From Chitinophagaceae bacterium (GTDB lineage: Bacteria > Bacteroidota > Bacteroidia > Chitinophagales > Chitinophagaceae): DNA of 64,000 nucleotides. A program made the translations under genes and the position numbers. Positions 16,461 to 26,738 of this stretch are shown here, in pieces (the stretch's first letter is position 1; every line of letters starts with the position of its first letter). The stretch is taken from contig JAFKGR010000012.1 in assembly GCA_017307735.1 (NCBI GenBank), forward strand, positions 62,001 through 126,000, in the 5' to 3' direction. The notes beneath the pieces are model-generated. The model ran no database searches and had not been told where the DNA came from. It saw only the letters and a list, made by a program, of their open reading frames with translations.

Positions 16461-17778
16461 CAGTTTCAAAAAGGCCGTGATGTAATTGTACCAACGCTTT
16501 TTCCTTGTATTCTTCCGGAACCAATATGCTCACGTTGTGCTGGCTGCCGCCAAAGCTGACCATGCGGACAGGAACATTGCTCAGGCTGTCAAAAATTTTG
16601 ATAAGTACATTCGGGGTACTGGCAATTTTATTTCCAACAATACAAATGATGGCCTGCCCGCGGTCAATCATGATTCGTCCGTACATTTCCAATTCTTTAG
16701 TGATTTCTTCAAGGTGGGAATCATTATCGATGGTGAGAGATACAGCTACTTCTGAAGTGGTGATCATGTCAATTGGGGTTTGATATTTTTCAAACACCTC
16801 AAAAATTTTTCTTAGGAAGCCATAAGCAAGAAGCATTCTTGTGCTTTTTATTTTGATGGCGATGATATTGTCTTTGGCCGCAATCGCCTTGGCGCCTTCG
16901 GTTTCAGTTTTTGCTTCGATCAATGTCCCGGGAGAATCAGGCTCCATCGTGTCTAATAGTTTTACCGGAAAATTAAAATACTGGGCCGGCCAGATGCTGG
17001 CAGGGTGGAGGATCTTTGCTCCAAAATAGGCAAGCTCTGCAGCTTCGCTGAAACTTAGCTGGTGAACAGGCACAGTATCTTTTACGATTCTCGGATCGTT
17101 GTTGTGCATCCCGTCTATGTCGGTCCAGATTTCACAAACACTTGCTCCGACAGCCGCTGCAATCAGTGATGCGGTGTAATCACTCCCGCCTCTTTTCAAA
17201 TTGTCCACTTCGCCGCGTGAGTTCCTGCAAATAAATCCCTGGGTAATGAAAAGCTTTTCATCCGGATGTTGTTTCAAAACATGCGAAAGTTTTACTTTGA
17301 TGCTCCCCACCTGAGGTTCGTTCGCTGCATCAATCGTCATAAAATCCAGTGCGGGCAACCATATATGATGTATCCCTGATTCACGGAGATAAGCGCTGAA
17401 TATTTTGGTACTCAACAATTCTCCCTGGGCCAGGATGTCTTTGCTTAATGATTCGCTGTAAGAAATTTTTAAAATGATATTTAGGAATTCAAAGTGCTCT
17501 TCCAGAATGTGTTTACCTTCTGCCAGTCCATCCCTGGTTTTCAGCAATTCGGCGATGAAGTCTTCGTAATGTTTTTTAAGGTTGTCAATGAGTTCTTTTG
17601 CTTTGGATTTTTCTCCCTTGTTCAGGTTATTTCCGATTTCTACGAGAGAGTTGGTAGTCCCGCTCAGGGCGCTCATTACAACAATTTTTGACTCATTGTC
17701 TTTGGTGATCAAACCAGCAATCGACCTCATCCTGTCTGGACGGCCCACACTGGTACCACCAAACTTCATCACTTTCAT
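16450..17778 (-). CDS. lysC: Aspartate kinase
   Basis: The 442-residue protein makes aspartyl-4-phosphate, the first step toward lysine, threonine and methionine. The kinase domain starts MKVMKFGGTSVG and includes LKRGGSDYTASLIAAAVGA and EIWTDIDGMHNNDPRIV. The C-terminal third holds two ACT domains (from about residue 300) that usually bind the feedback amino acid. There is no fused homoserine dehydrogenase, unlike ThrA. Which amino acid inhibits it cannot be told here. The symbol is given for the reaction, not for a specific isoform. Confidence 0.93.
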   Translation of the reverse strand: MKVMKFGGTSVGRPDRMRSIAGLITKDNESKIVVMSALSGTTNSLVEIGNNLNKGEKSKAKELIDNLKKHYEDFIAELLKTRDGLAEGKHILEEHFEFLNIILKISYSESLSKDILAQGELLSTKIFSAYLRESGIHHIWLPALDFMTIDAANEPQVGSIKVKLSHVLKQHPDEKLFITQGFICRNSRGEVDNLKRGGSDYTASLIAAAVGASVCEIWTDIDGMHNNDPRIVKDTVPVHQLSFSEAAELAYFGAKILHPASIWPAQYFNFPVKLLDTMEPDSPGTLIEAKTETEGAKAIAAKDNIIAIKIKSTRMLLAYGFLRKIFEVFEKYQTPIDMITTSEVAVSLTIDNDSHLEEITKELEMYGRIMIDRGQAIICIVGNKIASTPNVLIKIFDSLSNVPVRMVSFGGSQHNVSILVPEEYKEKALVQLHHGLFETVKN

Positions 17779-17883
17779 GTGGAAGGAGTATTATTTATTT
17801 TGAAAAATTTTTTTAGGAATACAAAAATAAAAACGAAGTAATTAAAATATCGGTAAATGAATTTCAATGTTTTGAACTGTCAG

Positions 17884-19122
17884 TTAATACAATAATCTTA
17901 CCCTGATTGTATTGGGAACCTCTTTCAAAAGCTGAAGTGCATTTCTCGAAAGTTTTTTATCCAGATCGAGAACCACATAACCAATCTTTTCATTTGTCTT
18001 CAGGTATTGCCCGGAAATGTTGATCTGATGTTGGGATAAGGTGGAGTTGATCGCAGACAAAACTCCCGGAACATTGTGATGAATGTGCAGGATGCGATGG
18101 GCGCCCGGATGCAATGGAAGATTCAATGCAGGTACCGTATGTGACCCTGTGGTAATTCCCATTTCCAGATAATCGAACAATTTCTGGCTTACATTTTCCC
18201 CGATGTGTACCTGGGCTTCTTCTGTGCTACCGCCAATGTGAGGAGTGAGTATCACATTTGAAAGTCCCTGTAACGGGCTCGAGAAATGTGAACCGTTTTT
18301 TTCAGGTTCTTCCGGATATACATCAACGGCAGCTCCCGAAATTTGCTTTTCCTTCAACAATGTACTCAATGTATTCAGATCGACCACATTCCCGCGGGAA
18401 TAGTTGATGAGAATAGAGCCCTTCTTGAAAAACTTAAAATTATTTTTGTTTACCAGATTTTTTGTTGAGGGCAATCCCGGTACATGAAGAGTGACAATAT
18501 CAGCCTCCGACAAAACCTCTTTCATTGTTTTTTTACCGATGGCATTGCCTAATGGCATTTTGGTTTCCACATCGTAAAAAATCACTCTCATTCCCAGGGA
18601 TTCTGCCAGTACGCTCAATTGGCTTCCGATATTTCCGTAGCCGATAATTCCAAGGGTTTTGCCTCGAAGTTCATGACTTCCATGTGATTCTTTTAACCAA
18701 ATTCCCTCATGTGCTGCTTTGTTCTTGTCAGGAATCCTGCGGATAAGCATGATGCTGCTGGCGATCACCAGCTCGGCAACCGAACGGGTATTGCTGTAAG
18801 GTGCATTGAAAACGCAGATACCTTCTTCTGTAGCGGTTTTCAAATCGACCTGATTGGTGCCTATACAGAAACATCCGATGGCCTGCAATTTTTCGGCTGC
18901 GTGCAATATTTCAGAGGTCAACTGAGTTTTAGATCTGATGCCTAACAAGTGAACGTTTTTGATTTCTTTTTTAAGTTCATCAGGAGGCAGGCTTGAAGGA
19001 AGTGTCTTAACGGAGGTGTAACCTGCTTGTAAAAATTTTTTCGGAGCGACCGGACTGATGTTTTCCAGAAAAAGGATATTTATTTTTTCTTTAGGAAAAC
19101 TGGTTAGATTTTTTTCAACCAT
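17884..19122 (-). CDS. serA: D-3-phosphoglycerate dehydrogenase
   Basis: The 412-residue protein has the E. coli-type SerA layout of substrate domain, Rossmann NAD domain and one C-terminal ACT domain (about 340-412). The NAD loop is GIIGYGNIGS (about 160-169). The catalytic triad is the Arg of NYSRGNVVD, the Glu of YPEEPE and the His of LTPHIGG. The reaction starts serine synthesis from 3-phosphoglycerate, and the ACT domain is expected to mediate serine feedback. The gene is divergent from the serine hydrolase gene. Confidence 0.93.
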   Translation of the reverse strand: MVEKNLTSFPKEKINILFLENISPVAPKKFLQAGYTSVKTLPSSLPPDELKKEIKNVHLLGIRSKTQLTSEILHAAEKLQAIGCFCIGTNQVDLKTATEEGICVFNAPYSNTRSVAELVIASSIMLIRRIPDKNKAAHEGIWLKESHGSHELRGKTLGIIGYGNIGSQLSVLAESLGMRVIFYDVETKMPLGNAIGKKTMKEVLSEADIVTLHVPGLPSTKNLVNKNNFKFFKKGSILINYSRGNVVDLNTLSTLLKEKQISGAAVDVYPEEPEKNGSHFSSPLQGLSNVILTPHIGGSTEEAQVHIGENVSQKLFDYLEMGITTGSHTVPALNLPLHPGAHRILHIHHNVPGVLSAINSTLSQHQINISGQYLKTNEKIGYVVLDLDKKLSRNALQLLKEVPNTIRVRLLY

Positions 19123-19146
19123 TCTTTAAATACTAATGTAATATTG

Positions 19147-19154
19147 CAAATATA
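19147..19154 (-). promoter_or_regulatory. -7 box before serA
   Basis: The minus strand reads TATATTTG, an exact TAnnTTTG match, 24 bases before the serA start in the divergent intergenic region. A matching -33 TTTG was not seen. Confidence 0.4.
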
Positions 19155-19182
19155 TACCCTAAACCCAATCGAAAGATTTGTG

Positions 19183-20352
19183 ATGAATTCAAATTCAATA
19201 AAGAATTTTCTTTTTTTAGTTGTAATTTCTTCTTTTTTGTATTCCTGTCAATCCGGAAATGGCCGTGAAAGATTACCGGAAGCAGAGGCTGAAGGCTATA
19301 AAGCTCCGGTACCCTGTGTCATCCCCTCAGATAAACTAAAATACTACAAAGACAACATTGAAGATTTTTATCAGAAATATCTGGTCAGGTCAGGGTTTAA
19401 CGGAGGTATTCTGGTAGCCAAGGGAGGATGTGTTGTTTATGAAAATTATCATGGATTTTTTGATCTGAGAAAAAAAGATACGCTGAATTCACACAGCGCT
19501 TTTCATCTGGCTTCCATTTCAAAAACCTTTACAGCAATGGCTACACTGAAATTGATTCAGGATGGCAAGCTCTCACTAAACGATAGTATTCAGAAATTTT
19601 TTCCGGCATTTCCCTATCATGGTGTCACAGTCAAATTGTTATTAAATCACAGAAGCGGGCTGCCTAATTACCTCTACTTTATGCAAGACCTTGGATGGCC
19701 TCAACATCAGTATTGTACCAATGAAGATGTGTTGGATTACCTTATTAAATATAAACCTGCCGGAACAGGAAGGCCGGATACACACTTCAGTTATTGCAAC
19801 ACCAATTATTCTTTGCTCGGCCTCATCATAGAAAAGGTATCCGGGATGAGTTATGAGGACTTTTTGAAAAAAACTTTTTTTATCCCCTTGGGGATGAAAG
19901 ATACTTATGTATTCAATATGGCGAGAGACAGCGCCAGGGCGATGAAATCTTACGATTACCGGGGCCGCATGGAGCCATACACTTTTTTGGATCAGGGATT
20001 TGGCGATAAGAATGTATATAGTACACCGGAAGATATGTTGAAGTGGGACCAGGCGCTTTACACCAATCAGATTTTTTCAAAAGAAACACTTGAAGAAGCT
20101 TACACACCATACAGCAACGAACGTCCGGGCATTCGAAACTATGGTTTTGGGTGGAGGATGAATATTTTTCCGGATGGCAAAAAAGTGATTTATCACAATG
20201 GATGGTGGCATGGAAACAATACAGTCTTTATAAGAAGTATTCAGGACTCTGTGACCATTATTGTATTGGGAAATAAATATGACCGCAATATTTATCAGGC
20301 AAAAAAGATTGCAGAAATATTTGATGGCGGTCGCTCGATCAGTGATGAATAA
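19183..20352 (+). CDS. Serine hydrolase lipoprotein, beta-lactamase (class C-like) family
   Basis: The 389-residue protein is counted from ATG 19183. An in-frame ATG at 19144 would place a polar stretch before the signal peptide and lies among promoter elements, so it is less likely. The lipobox ends at Cys22 (FLYSCQ), and the next residue, Gln, favours outer-membrane sorting. The catalytic SxxK motif is Ser-Ile-Ser-Lys in HLASISKTFTA, and the Tyr motif is YCN in FSYCNTNYS. Family members include penicillin-binding proteins, esterases and D-amino-acid peptidases, and the substrate is unknown. It should not be read as a resistance enzyme from sequence alone. Confidence 0.85.
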   Translation: MNSNSIKNFLFLVVISSFLYSCQSGNGRERLPEAEAEGYKAPVPCVIPSDKLKYYKDNIEDFYQKYLVRSGFNGGILVAKGGCVVYENYHGFFDLRKKDTLNSHSAFHLASISKTFTAMATLKLIQDGKLSLNDSIQKFFPAFPYHGVTVKLLLNHRSGLPNYLYFMQDLGWPQHQYCTNEDVLDYLIKYKPAGTGRPDTHFSYCNTNYSLLGLIIEKVSGMSYEDFLKKTFFIPLGMKDTYVFNMARDSARAMKSYDYRGRMEPYTFLDQGFGDKNVYSTPEDMLKWDQALYTNQIFSKETLEEAYTPYSNERPGIRNYGFGWRMNIFPDGKKVIYHNGWWHGNNTVFIRSIQDSVTIIVLGNKYDRNIYQAKKIAEIFDGGRSISDE

Positions 20353-20413
20353 CAGCCTGCCTGTTTGCGGCTTTATGAATGCAGATTTATAAGAGTTGCA
20401 CTTTTAAAAAATA

Positions 20414-20458
20414 TTTTTTGCGATTTTTGCGGTTTTATAAAAAATAGTGTTAAGTTTG
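20414..20458 (+). promoter_or_regulatory. Promoter with candidate operator before the first DeoR gene
   Basis: TTTG at 20426-20429 and TAAGTTTG at 20451-20458 are separated by 21 bases. Overlapping the -33 box is a motif at 20414-20436: TTTTTTGC, seven bases, then GCGGTTTT. The same motif with the same internal spacing occurs at 26682-26704 before the second DeoR gene. Its two TTGC words are nine bases apart. Autoregulation by DeoR proteins is inferred. Confidence 0.55.
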
Positions 20459-20477
20459 GTCTCCGAACTAATACACC

Positions 20478-21227
20478 ATGTTAAAAACTGACCGCCTAGA
20501 GTATATTATTCATCAGGTGAACCTGCACAATAAGGTTTTGCTGAACAACCTGAGTGAGCAGCTAAATGTAAGCAACGATACTATTCGCAGAGATTTGCAG
20601 GAATTGTCGGATTCAGGGCAAATCATTAAAATCCATGGAGGAGCCATTTCACTTTCCTTTCATAATGGCAGCAGATCCGGCAAAGATGTTTACGCATATA
20701 CACAAAAGAAATTAATTGCAAAAAAAGCAGTCCGCCTGGTTACGGAGAATATGTTTGTGCTATCGGGAGGGGGTACCACCGTCATTGAGATGGCCAAAGA
20801 ACTACCCGCAGAATTGAATGCCACCTTTATTTCAGGAAGCCTTGCGGCATTGATTGAATATTGCAAACATCCGCTGCTGAATGTAATTGCTATTGGAGAC
20901 AAAGTGAATAAAGCCTCAAAGATCACTGTAGGCCCGGAAGCCATTTCCAAAATCAAAGAACTGAAAGCTGATATATGTTTTATGGGTATCAATGCCATCA
21001 GTGTGGAGGAAGGAATTTCAGAGCAGGATTGGGAGATAGTACAGGTTAAGAAAGCCATGATTGAGGCCTCCCGTAAACTTGTTTGCCTCACGATATCAGA
21101 AAAAATAAATTCAAGGCAACCCATTCCCATTTGTGGAGTGGACAAGATCGATGTGCTGATAACAGAATTATCGGCAGACGATCCGAAACTGCAGCCATAT
21201 AAAGAAGCTGGGATAGAAGTCATATAA
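20478..21227 (+). CDS. DeoR/GlpR-family transcriptional regulator
   Basis: The 249-residue protein has an N-terminal helix-turn-helix (about 4-56, with the family signature VSNDTIRRDLQELSDSGQI-KIHGGA) and a DeoR C-terminal sugar-phosphate sensor domain with SGGGTTVIEMAKEL and FISGSLAALIEY. Such regulators usually repress sugar uptake operons until a phosphorylated sugar binds. It is 25 bases upstream of SusC/SusD on the same strand. It is closely similar along its whole length to the regulator at 26739-27497. Differences are scattered, and long DNA blocks around codons 65-80 are identical. Confidence 0.92.
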   Translation: MLKTDRLEYIIHQVNLHNKVLLNNLSEQLNVSNDTIRRDLQELSDSGQIIKIHGGAISLSFHNGSRSGKDVYAYTQKKLIAKKAVRLVTENMFVLSGGGTTVIEMAKELPAELNATFISGSLAALIEYCKHPLLNVIAIGDKVNKASKITVGPEAISKIKELKADICFMGINAISVEEGISEQDWEIVQVKKAMIEASRKLVCLTISEKINSRQPIPICGVDKIDVLITELSADDPKLQPYKEAGIEVI

Positions 21228-21252
21228 ATATTTAAATTCAAAAACACTCATT

Positions 21253-24200
21253 ATGAGAAAATCAATCACTTTCCTTTTCTTATTCCTCATTTTGGGCTCA
21301 ATGCAATGTCTATTTGCTCAGGAACGGACAGTAACCGGAACTGTCCTGTCGAGCGATAATACTCCAATTGCAGGAGCTTCAGTTGTTGTAAGAGGAACCA
21401 TGACAGGAACACAGACAGACGAATCCGGTAAATTCACAATAAAAGCCAATACTGGCCAGGTACTCGAAGTTTCTTTTATTGGGTTTGAGCCAAAACTGGT
21501 AAAGGTAGAAGGATCAAGCACCATGAATATCGTACTGAATGCCAGGAGCAAATCCATGGATGATGTGGTGATCGTAGGATACGGGACACAAAAAAGAGGT
21601 GATGTTACTGGTGCGATTTCTACGGTGAATGTTAAAAACACATTGGTTGCCAGGCCTATTGCCGATGTTGGAAGGGGCCTTCAGGGAGCCGTTTCGGGTT
21701 TGAGTGTGGTTATTCCCAGCGGAGAAGTTGGGTCAGATCCTATTTTGAAAATCAGGGGGGCAATAACCTCATTCAGGGGAAGCAGTGAACCGCTTATCCT
21801 GCTCGACAATGTTGAGATACCAAGCATTCAGGTTGTAAATCCAAATGATATTGCTTCTATTTCCATTTTAAAAGATGCGGCTGCCGCATCTATTTATGGA
21901 GCCAAAGCATCAAACGGGGTTATTCTTATTACAACAAAAAAAGGTTCAGGAACCGCTAAACCGCAGGTTACTTATTCTGGTAATCTTTCCTGGCAAAATG
22001 TCTGGAAAGATCTTAAAATGGGTAGGGTAGATGCGATGAAATATACTCTCGATGCGGCTCACAGGGTTGGAACGTTTAGTCCGACAGGTGCATTTTATTA
22101 TGTTGACCAGGGTAGTTATGATAAAGCTGTACAATGGGATAAACAATATGGCGGAAGCATTGGTCCAAATGATCCGACAGTTTTCGGAAGAGACTGGTAT
22201 GTACAGGGAGCAAGCAATCAGAAAATGGGGGTCAGGACCTATAACCCATATGATTACATGGTTAAGGAATGGCCGTTGACTCAACAGCACGATATTTCCA
22301 TAGGGCAAACACTTGGTAAAACCTCATATAATATTGGCTTGGGTTATCTGGATCAGAGTGGTATGATTAAACCGGCCAAGAAGGATGAATATACCCGTTA
22401 TAATGCTTCACTCAGACTTTCAAGCGAGATCAATAAACATATTACGATTCGTGGAGGTACTATTTTCTCAAGGAGAAATAAGGAGTACCCTTATGCTACA
22501 ATTTCGACTACGGCAGACCCCTGGTTATACCTCTATAGATGGAGCCCTGTGTATCCCTTTGGAAATGACCAGAACGGCGATCCAATACGCAGTCCTGTGA
22601 GTGAATACGGAGAAGCGAATACAGCGAATATATTAGATAATTATGTGAACGTTACTTTGGGAACAACCCTGAATTTTACTAAAGAGTGGAGTTTAAATTT
22701 TGATTATACTTTTAGCAATCAGGAGGAAGACTGGAAAAGGCCAGGAACAAGATTTACAGCCCGGAATTCATGGTCGGCCCCAAAACAGAGATTTGATGCA
22801 GATGGCAATCCCGTATATGTAGATAGTACCGGAAATGTAGTGCAATCAACGGCTCCCGGAGCAATGAAGGCATTTGACCTGTCACTTGATACCTATACTG
22901 CCCCCGGTGCAAATCCGGATCATATTATCCGTAGTGCATCTAATTTTTATAGCAATACGATCAATGCATACTCTACTTATAATCTGGACCTGACACCCGA
23001 TCATCATTTCAAGGTTATGCTCGGTATAAACCGCGTGGCATCCACAACTGAATGGCAGTATCAACGGGTGAACCAGTTGACAGATATTCATAATCCCGAA
23101 TTCAATTTTGCAGTGGGCACACCACCAACTGTAGATGGTGATAAGACATGGGAATCCCAATTGGGTTATTTCGGCCGTATTAATTATTCTTACAAGGATA
23201 GATATTTAATTGAAGGAAACCTTCGCCGGGATGGATCTTCAAAGTTTCCCCGGGATTTATGGTGGAGATGGTTTCCCTCGGTTTCAGCCGGCTGGATAGT
23301 AACCAATGAAACCTTTATGGCAAAACAAAACCTTTTCAGTTTTATGAAAGTGAGGGGTTCGTGGGGGTCTATTGGAGATCAAACGGTGCCCAATACTCTG
23401 TATATGCCATTAATGTCAAGTGGTTTATCAAACTGGATCGGAGGAAATGGGGCACAGGTTATAGTGGTCGGTACCCCACCCGCTATTGTTCATAACATTA
23501 CCTGGCAAAATATTGAAACTAAAAATCTTGGATTGGATCTTGGATTGTTAGAAAATCAGGTGACTGTCACCTTTGATTTGTATCAAAGGGATACAAAGAA
23601 TATGATTGTACCTATGGAAGGTATTCCTCTAACCTATGGTACAGGTGCGCCTCAAGGTAATTTTGGTTCACTTCGTACCAACGGATGGGAATTAACGGTG
23701 GAATTGAATCATAGATTTGCGAATGGGCTGGGCGTTAATTTCAGGGGAAATATCTCCAATTCCAAAACCAGTATCCTTGAATATGGATCATCTACGGGAG
23801 TAAATAGCAATTATAATGGGAAAGATATAGGAGAAATATGGGGATATCGAACAGACAGGTTGTATCAACTGAGTGATTTTGATCTTGACGCAAACGGAAA
23901 GCTTCAATTGATTACGTTAACTGCCGACGACGTTCCTGCAAAATATGTCGGCAAGAAAGCATATAAGTTGAAGCCGGGTAAAAATGGAGAAAAACCTGTT
24001 TATCAGGTATTCTTGCAGAATAGTTCGAACTTTTTCTTTGGCCCCGGAGATGTGAAATTTAAAGATCTGAATGGCGATGGAATAATAGATAATGGAAGCG
24101 CTTTGTTGTCAAACCATGGCGATTTGGATGTGATTGGCAACTCTAATCCAAGATATCAATATGGTTTTAGAATTGGTGCCGATTATAAGGGATTCGACTT

Positions 24201-24681
24201 CAGCGCATTCTTTCAGGGAGTCGGTAGCAGACAGGTTTGGGGAAATGGTTTTCTGGCAATTCCGGGATATAACTCCGCCGACGGTGCAATGCCTGAAGCT
24301 ATTGCCAGCAATTACTGGACACCCGAACATACCGATGCATTTTATCCCGCAGCATACAATAATGGCGGAAGCAATGCAGCCAACAATATGCAGGTTCAGG
24401 ACAGGTATCTCTTGAATATGGCTTATCTGAGGTTGAAAAACCTGACAATTGGATATACATTTTCCAAAGGTTGGGTGAATAAGGCTGGTGTGAATTCTTT
24501 CAGAGTTTACGGAGCCTTGGAAAACTTTATCACATGGGATCATTTGAATGGATTGCCGATTGATCCTGAGTATATAGATGGATATTCAATGTGGAACACT
24601 TCCGGCTATAATTTAAGCCGGACAGGAATGGGTACCCCAGCCTTTAAGAGTGCATCTGTAGGCGTTCAATTAACCTTTTAA
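21253..24681 (+). CDS. SusC/RagA-family TonB-linked outer-membrane transporter
   Basis: The 1142-residue protein has a signal peptide (about 1-22, ending LFAQ), a CarboxypepD_reg-like domain (about 25-105), and a TonB plug beginning near DVVIVGYGTQKRGDVTGAI. The Sus-type phrase ISILKDAAAASIYGAKASNGVILITTKKG is near 200-230, followed by a 22-strand-type barrel. The last residue is Phe, as expected for barrel assembly. SusC proteins import glycan oligomers with their SusD lid, which starts 11 bases downstream. The substrate cannot be read, and no glycoside hydrolase is linked to the locus. Confidence 0.95.
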   Translation: MRKSITFLFLFLILGSMQCLFAQERTVTGTVLSSDNTPIAGASVVVRGTMTGTQTDESGKFTIKANTGQVLEVSFIGFEPKLVKVEGSSTMNIVLNARSKSMDDVVIVGYGTQKRGDVTGAISTVNVKNTLVARPIADVGRGLQGAVSGLSVVIPSGEVGSDPILKIRGAITSFRGSSEPLILLDNVEIPSIQVVNPNDIASISILKDAAAASIYGAKASNGVILITTKKGSGTAKPQVTYSGNLSWQNVWKDLKMGRVDAMKYTLDAAHRVGTFSPTGAFYYVDQGSYDKAVQWDKQYGGSIGPNDPTVFGRDWYVQGASNQKMGVRTYNPYDYMVKEWPLTQQHDISIGQTLGKTSYNIGLGYLDQSGMIKPAKKDEYTRYNASLRLSSEINKHITIRGGTIFSRRNKEYPYATISTTADPWLYLYRWSPVYPFGNDQNGDPIRSPVSEYGEANTANILDNYVNVTLGTTLNFTKEWSLNFDYTFSNQEEDWKRPGTRFTARNSWSAPKQRFDADGNPVYVDSTGNVVQSTAPGAMKAFDLSLDTYTAPGANPDHIIRSASNFYSNTINAYSTYNLDLTPDHHFKVMLGINRVASTTEWQYQRVNQLTDIHNPEFNFAVGTPPTVDGDKTWESQLGYFGRINYSYKDRYLIEGNLRRDGSSKFPRDLWWRWFPSVSAGWIVTNETFMAKQNLFSFMKVRGSWGSIGDQTVPNTLYMPLMSSGLSNWIGGNGAQVIVVGTPPAIVHNITWQNIETKNLGLDLGLLENQVTVTFDLYQRDTKNMIVPMEGIPLTYGTGAPQGNFGSLRTNGWELTVELNHRFANGLGVNFRGNISNSKTSILEYGSSTGVNSNYNGKDIGEIWGYRTDRLYQLSDFDLDANGKLQLITLTADDVPAKYVGKKAYKLKPGKNGEKPVYQVFLQNSSNFFFGPGDVKFKDLNGDGIIDNGSALLSNHGDLDVIGNSNPRYQYGFRIGADYKGFDFSAFFQGVGSRQVWGNGFLAIPGYNSADGAMPEAIASNYWTPEHTDAFYPAAYNNGGSNAANNMQVQDRYLLNMAYLRLKNLTIGYTFSKGWVNKAGVNSFRVYGALENFITWDHLNGLPIDPEYIDGYSMWNTSGYNLSRTGMGTPAFKSASVGVQLTF

Positions 24682-24692
24682 AATTTAAAGTT

Positions 24693-26531
24693 ATGAGTAT
24701 TAAATATGTTTTTGGCCTTGGAATAGCATGTTTGCTGTTCACTTCGTGCAAAAAAGATTTTTTGGACAGGCCACCTTTGACAAGCTATGTAGATGCGAAC
24801 GGCCAATTCTGGAGAAATGAAGATGATATCCGCATGTTTGCAAACGGTTTTTATCCCAATTATTTTAATGGGTACAATACTTCCTTTACCGCGGATTATG
24901 CACCCTTGAGAGGTTATGCTTTTAATGATGATGTAACCGGAAAAAATGTTCAGTCAAATTTTGAAAGCAATGTTCCGTCCTCCCGCGGATCTACTTCTGA
25001 AGGTGCAGCCTGGCTATCTCAATATGCGGGGCCCACTTGGGATTTTGCATGGGTACGTAAGGCAAATATTTTGATTGACAGAATAAATACAATTGCAAAA
25101 CCGAATATATCAGATGAGGCGTTCAGGCATTGGACAGCAGTTGGACGATTTTTCAGGGGATATGAATATTCGAGGTTAGTGAGTGTATTTGGTGATGTAC
25201 CTTATTTTGGCCGTGTCGTTAAGGAGGATGAACTGGATACTTTGTATAAAGACCGGGATCCGAGAGGTCTGGTTATGGACAAGGTTTATGATGATTTTCA
25301 GTATGTGCTGGCAAATATGAGGACAGATGACGGCGCACAGAATTTAAACAAATATATTGCTGCCGCCTTCATTTCGAGGTTTATGTTATTTGAGGGAACG
25401 TACGAACATTATCATAATATTGATGATACCCGTGCACAAAAATATTTGGAACTTGCTGTACAGGCAGCAGAGGTAGTCATGAACAGTAATAAATGGAGTT
25501 TTGGGAGCGATTTTAAATCATTGTTTGCATCAGACAAATTAAATGGTAATCCTGAAGTATTAATGTATAGGACCTATGATGCAGCATTGAGTATAACTCA
25601 CTGTATCGGTTCTTATTCCAATGGAACCGAAACTGTTGGTGTGGATCCAAATCTGGTTCTTGCAAAATCATTTATCATGAATGATGGAAACGTTTGGGAA
25701 CATTCATCAATTCCTAAGGCAGATAGTTTCTCCACTGCAAATATGGCTAAAACAAGAGATCCAAGATTTGAAGCCTCTTTTATGGATGTGCCGAATCCTG
25801 CAGCTGCAACCCTTTTGTATGGATATAAGTTTGCCTCAAGAGATGCCATCACTTTTATTGGCAAAACCTATCCTCCGGCATGGGGTAGTAACACAAACAC
25901 CAGTGACGCTCCCGTTATAAGGCTGGCTGAAGTGGTATTAAACTGGATTGAGGCGAAAGCAGTTTTAGCACAGTATTTTGGCGGACCTGCAATTGCACAG
26001 GGAGACATCGATAGGTCTATTAATGCAATCAGAAACAGACCTCTTGATGCAGGTGCTATTGCAAAAGGAGTTCAAAAAACCGCTCCGCTTATGTTGGCTT
26101 CATTGCCGGATGATCCGGCACGGGATGCAGATGTTTCGCCCCTTATTTGGGAAATTCGCAGAGAAAGACGTATGGAATTTGTATTTGAAGGATTCAGATT
26201 GTTAGATATTAAACGATGGAATAAAATCAAGTATATGGATTACAGTACTAATCCGGATTATTTCCTTGGTCCCTGGGTAAATCTTCCGGTAGAATTACCT
26301 ACCGCACTTTCATCCGGAACAATTGGAAAGGTAAAAGTACAAAAGGCTGATGGCACCAGAGTAACATGGAACGGAACCAATCAAAGTGATATGGTTGGTT
26401 ATTGGGTAGTTGAAAATGCTGTAAACCGCAATTCCTTTACAGATCAGGTTTATATGTCCCCGGTTGGCCTTGCTCAAATTAACGACTACCAGGACAAAGG
26501 TTATACCCTTTCCCAAACAACAGGTTGGTGA
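24693..26531 (+). CDS. SusD/RagB-family outer-membrane lipoprotein
   Basis: The 612-residue protein has a lipoprotein signal with Cys19 (LLFTSCKKDFLDRPP), followed by the canonical SusD opening in which Leu-Asp-Arg-Pro-Pro replaces the more usual Leu-Asp-x-x-Pro-x. The TPR-like helical regions and the C-terminal phrase IRRERRMEFVFEGFRLLDIKRW are standard for RagB/SusD. It forms a surface lid on the SusC pore encoded 11 bases upstream. A strong terminator follows at 26559-26588, closing the first DeoR-SusC-SusD unit. Confidence 0.95.
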   Translation: MSIKYVFGLGIACLLFTSCKKDFLDRPPLTSYVDANGQFWRNEDDIRMFANGFYPNYFNGYNTSFTADYAPLRGYAFNDDVTGKNVQSNFESNVPSSRGSTSEGAAWLSQYAGPTWDFAWVRKANILIDRINTIAKPNISDEAFRHWTAVGRFFRGYEYSRLVSVFGDVPYFGRVVKEDELDTLYKDRDPRGLVMDKVYDDFQYVLANMRTDDGAQNLNKYIAAAFISRFMLFEGTYEHYHNIDDTRAQKYLELAVQAAEVVMNSNKWSFGSDFKSLFASDKLNGNPEVLMYRTYDAALSITHCIGSYSNGTETVGVDPNLVLAKSFIMNDGNVWEHSSIPKADSFSTANMAKTRDPRFEASFMDVPNPAAATLLYGYKFASRDAITFIGKTYPPAWGSNTNTSDAPVIRLAEVVLNWIEAKAVLAQYFGGPAIAQGDIDRSINAIRNRPLDAGAIAKGVQKTAPLMLASLPDDPARDADVSPLIWEIRRERRMEFVFEGFRLLDIKRWNKIKYMDYSTNPDYFLGPWVNLPVELPTALSSGTIGKVKVQKADGTRVTWNGTNQSDMVGYWVVENAVNRNSFTDQVYMSPVGLAQINDYQDKGYTLSQTTGW

Positions 26532-26558
26532 TTTTTAATTTGTGTTATAATTAGACCT

Positions 26559-26588
26559 AACCCGTACAGAAATGTGCGGGTTTTTTTT
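26559..26588 (+). terminator. Rho-independent terminator after the first SusCD pair
   Basis: AACCCGTACA and TGTGCGGGTT form a ten-base stem with one G-T pair around a GAAA tetraloop (26559-26582), followed by a run of eight T. Confidence 0.9.
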
Positions 26589-26681
26589 GATCTGTTATTA
26601 CGAAGAAACTTTGTTTTCTTTTGATTTGATTGGATATGAATACCCGGTCGTTTTTTAGTTGATTGCAAATTCTTTTTCACT

Positions 26682-26728
26682 TTTTTTGCAGGTTTTGCGG
26701 TTTTTAACATATTACCTCGTTATATTTG
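26682..26728 (+). promoter_or_regulatory. Promoter with candidate operator before the second DeoR gene
   Basis: TTTG at 26694-26697 and TATATTTG at 26721-26728 are 23 bases apart. The motif TTTTTTGC, seven bases, GCGGTTTT at 26682-26704 overlaps the -33 box, as it does at 20414-20436. Outside the motif the two promoters differ, so the shared part is likely under selection. Confidence 0.55.
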
Positions 26729-26738
26729 AAGTACGATC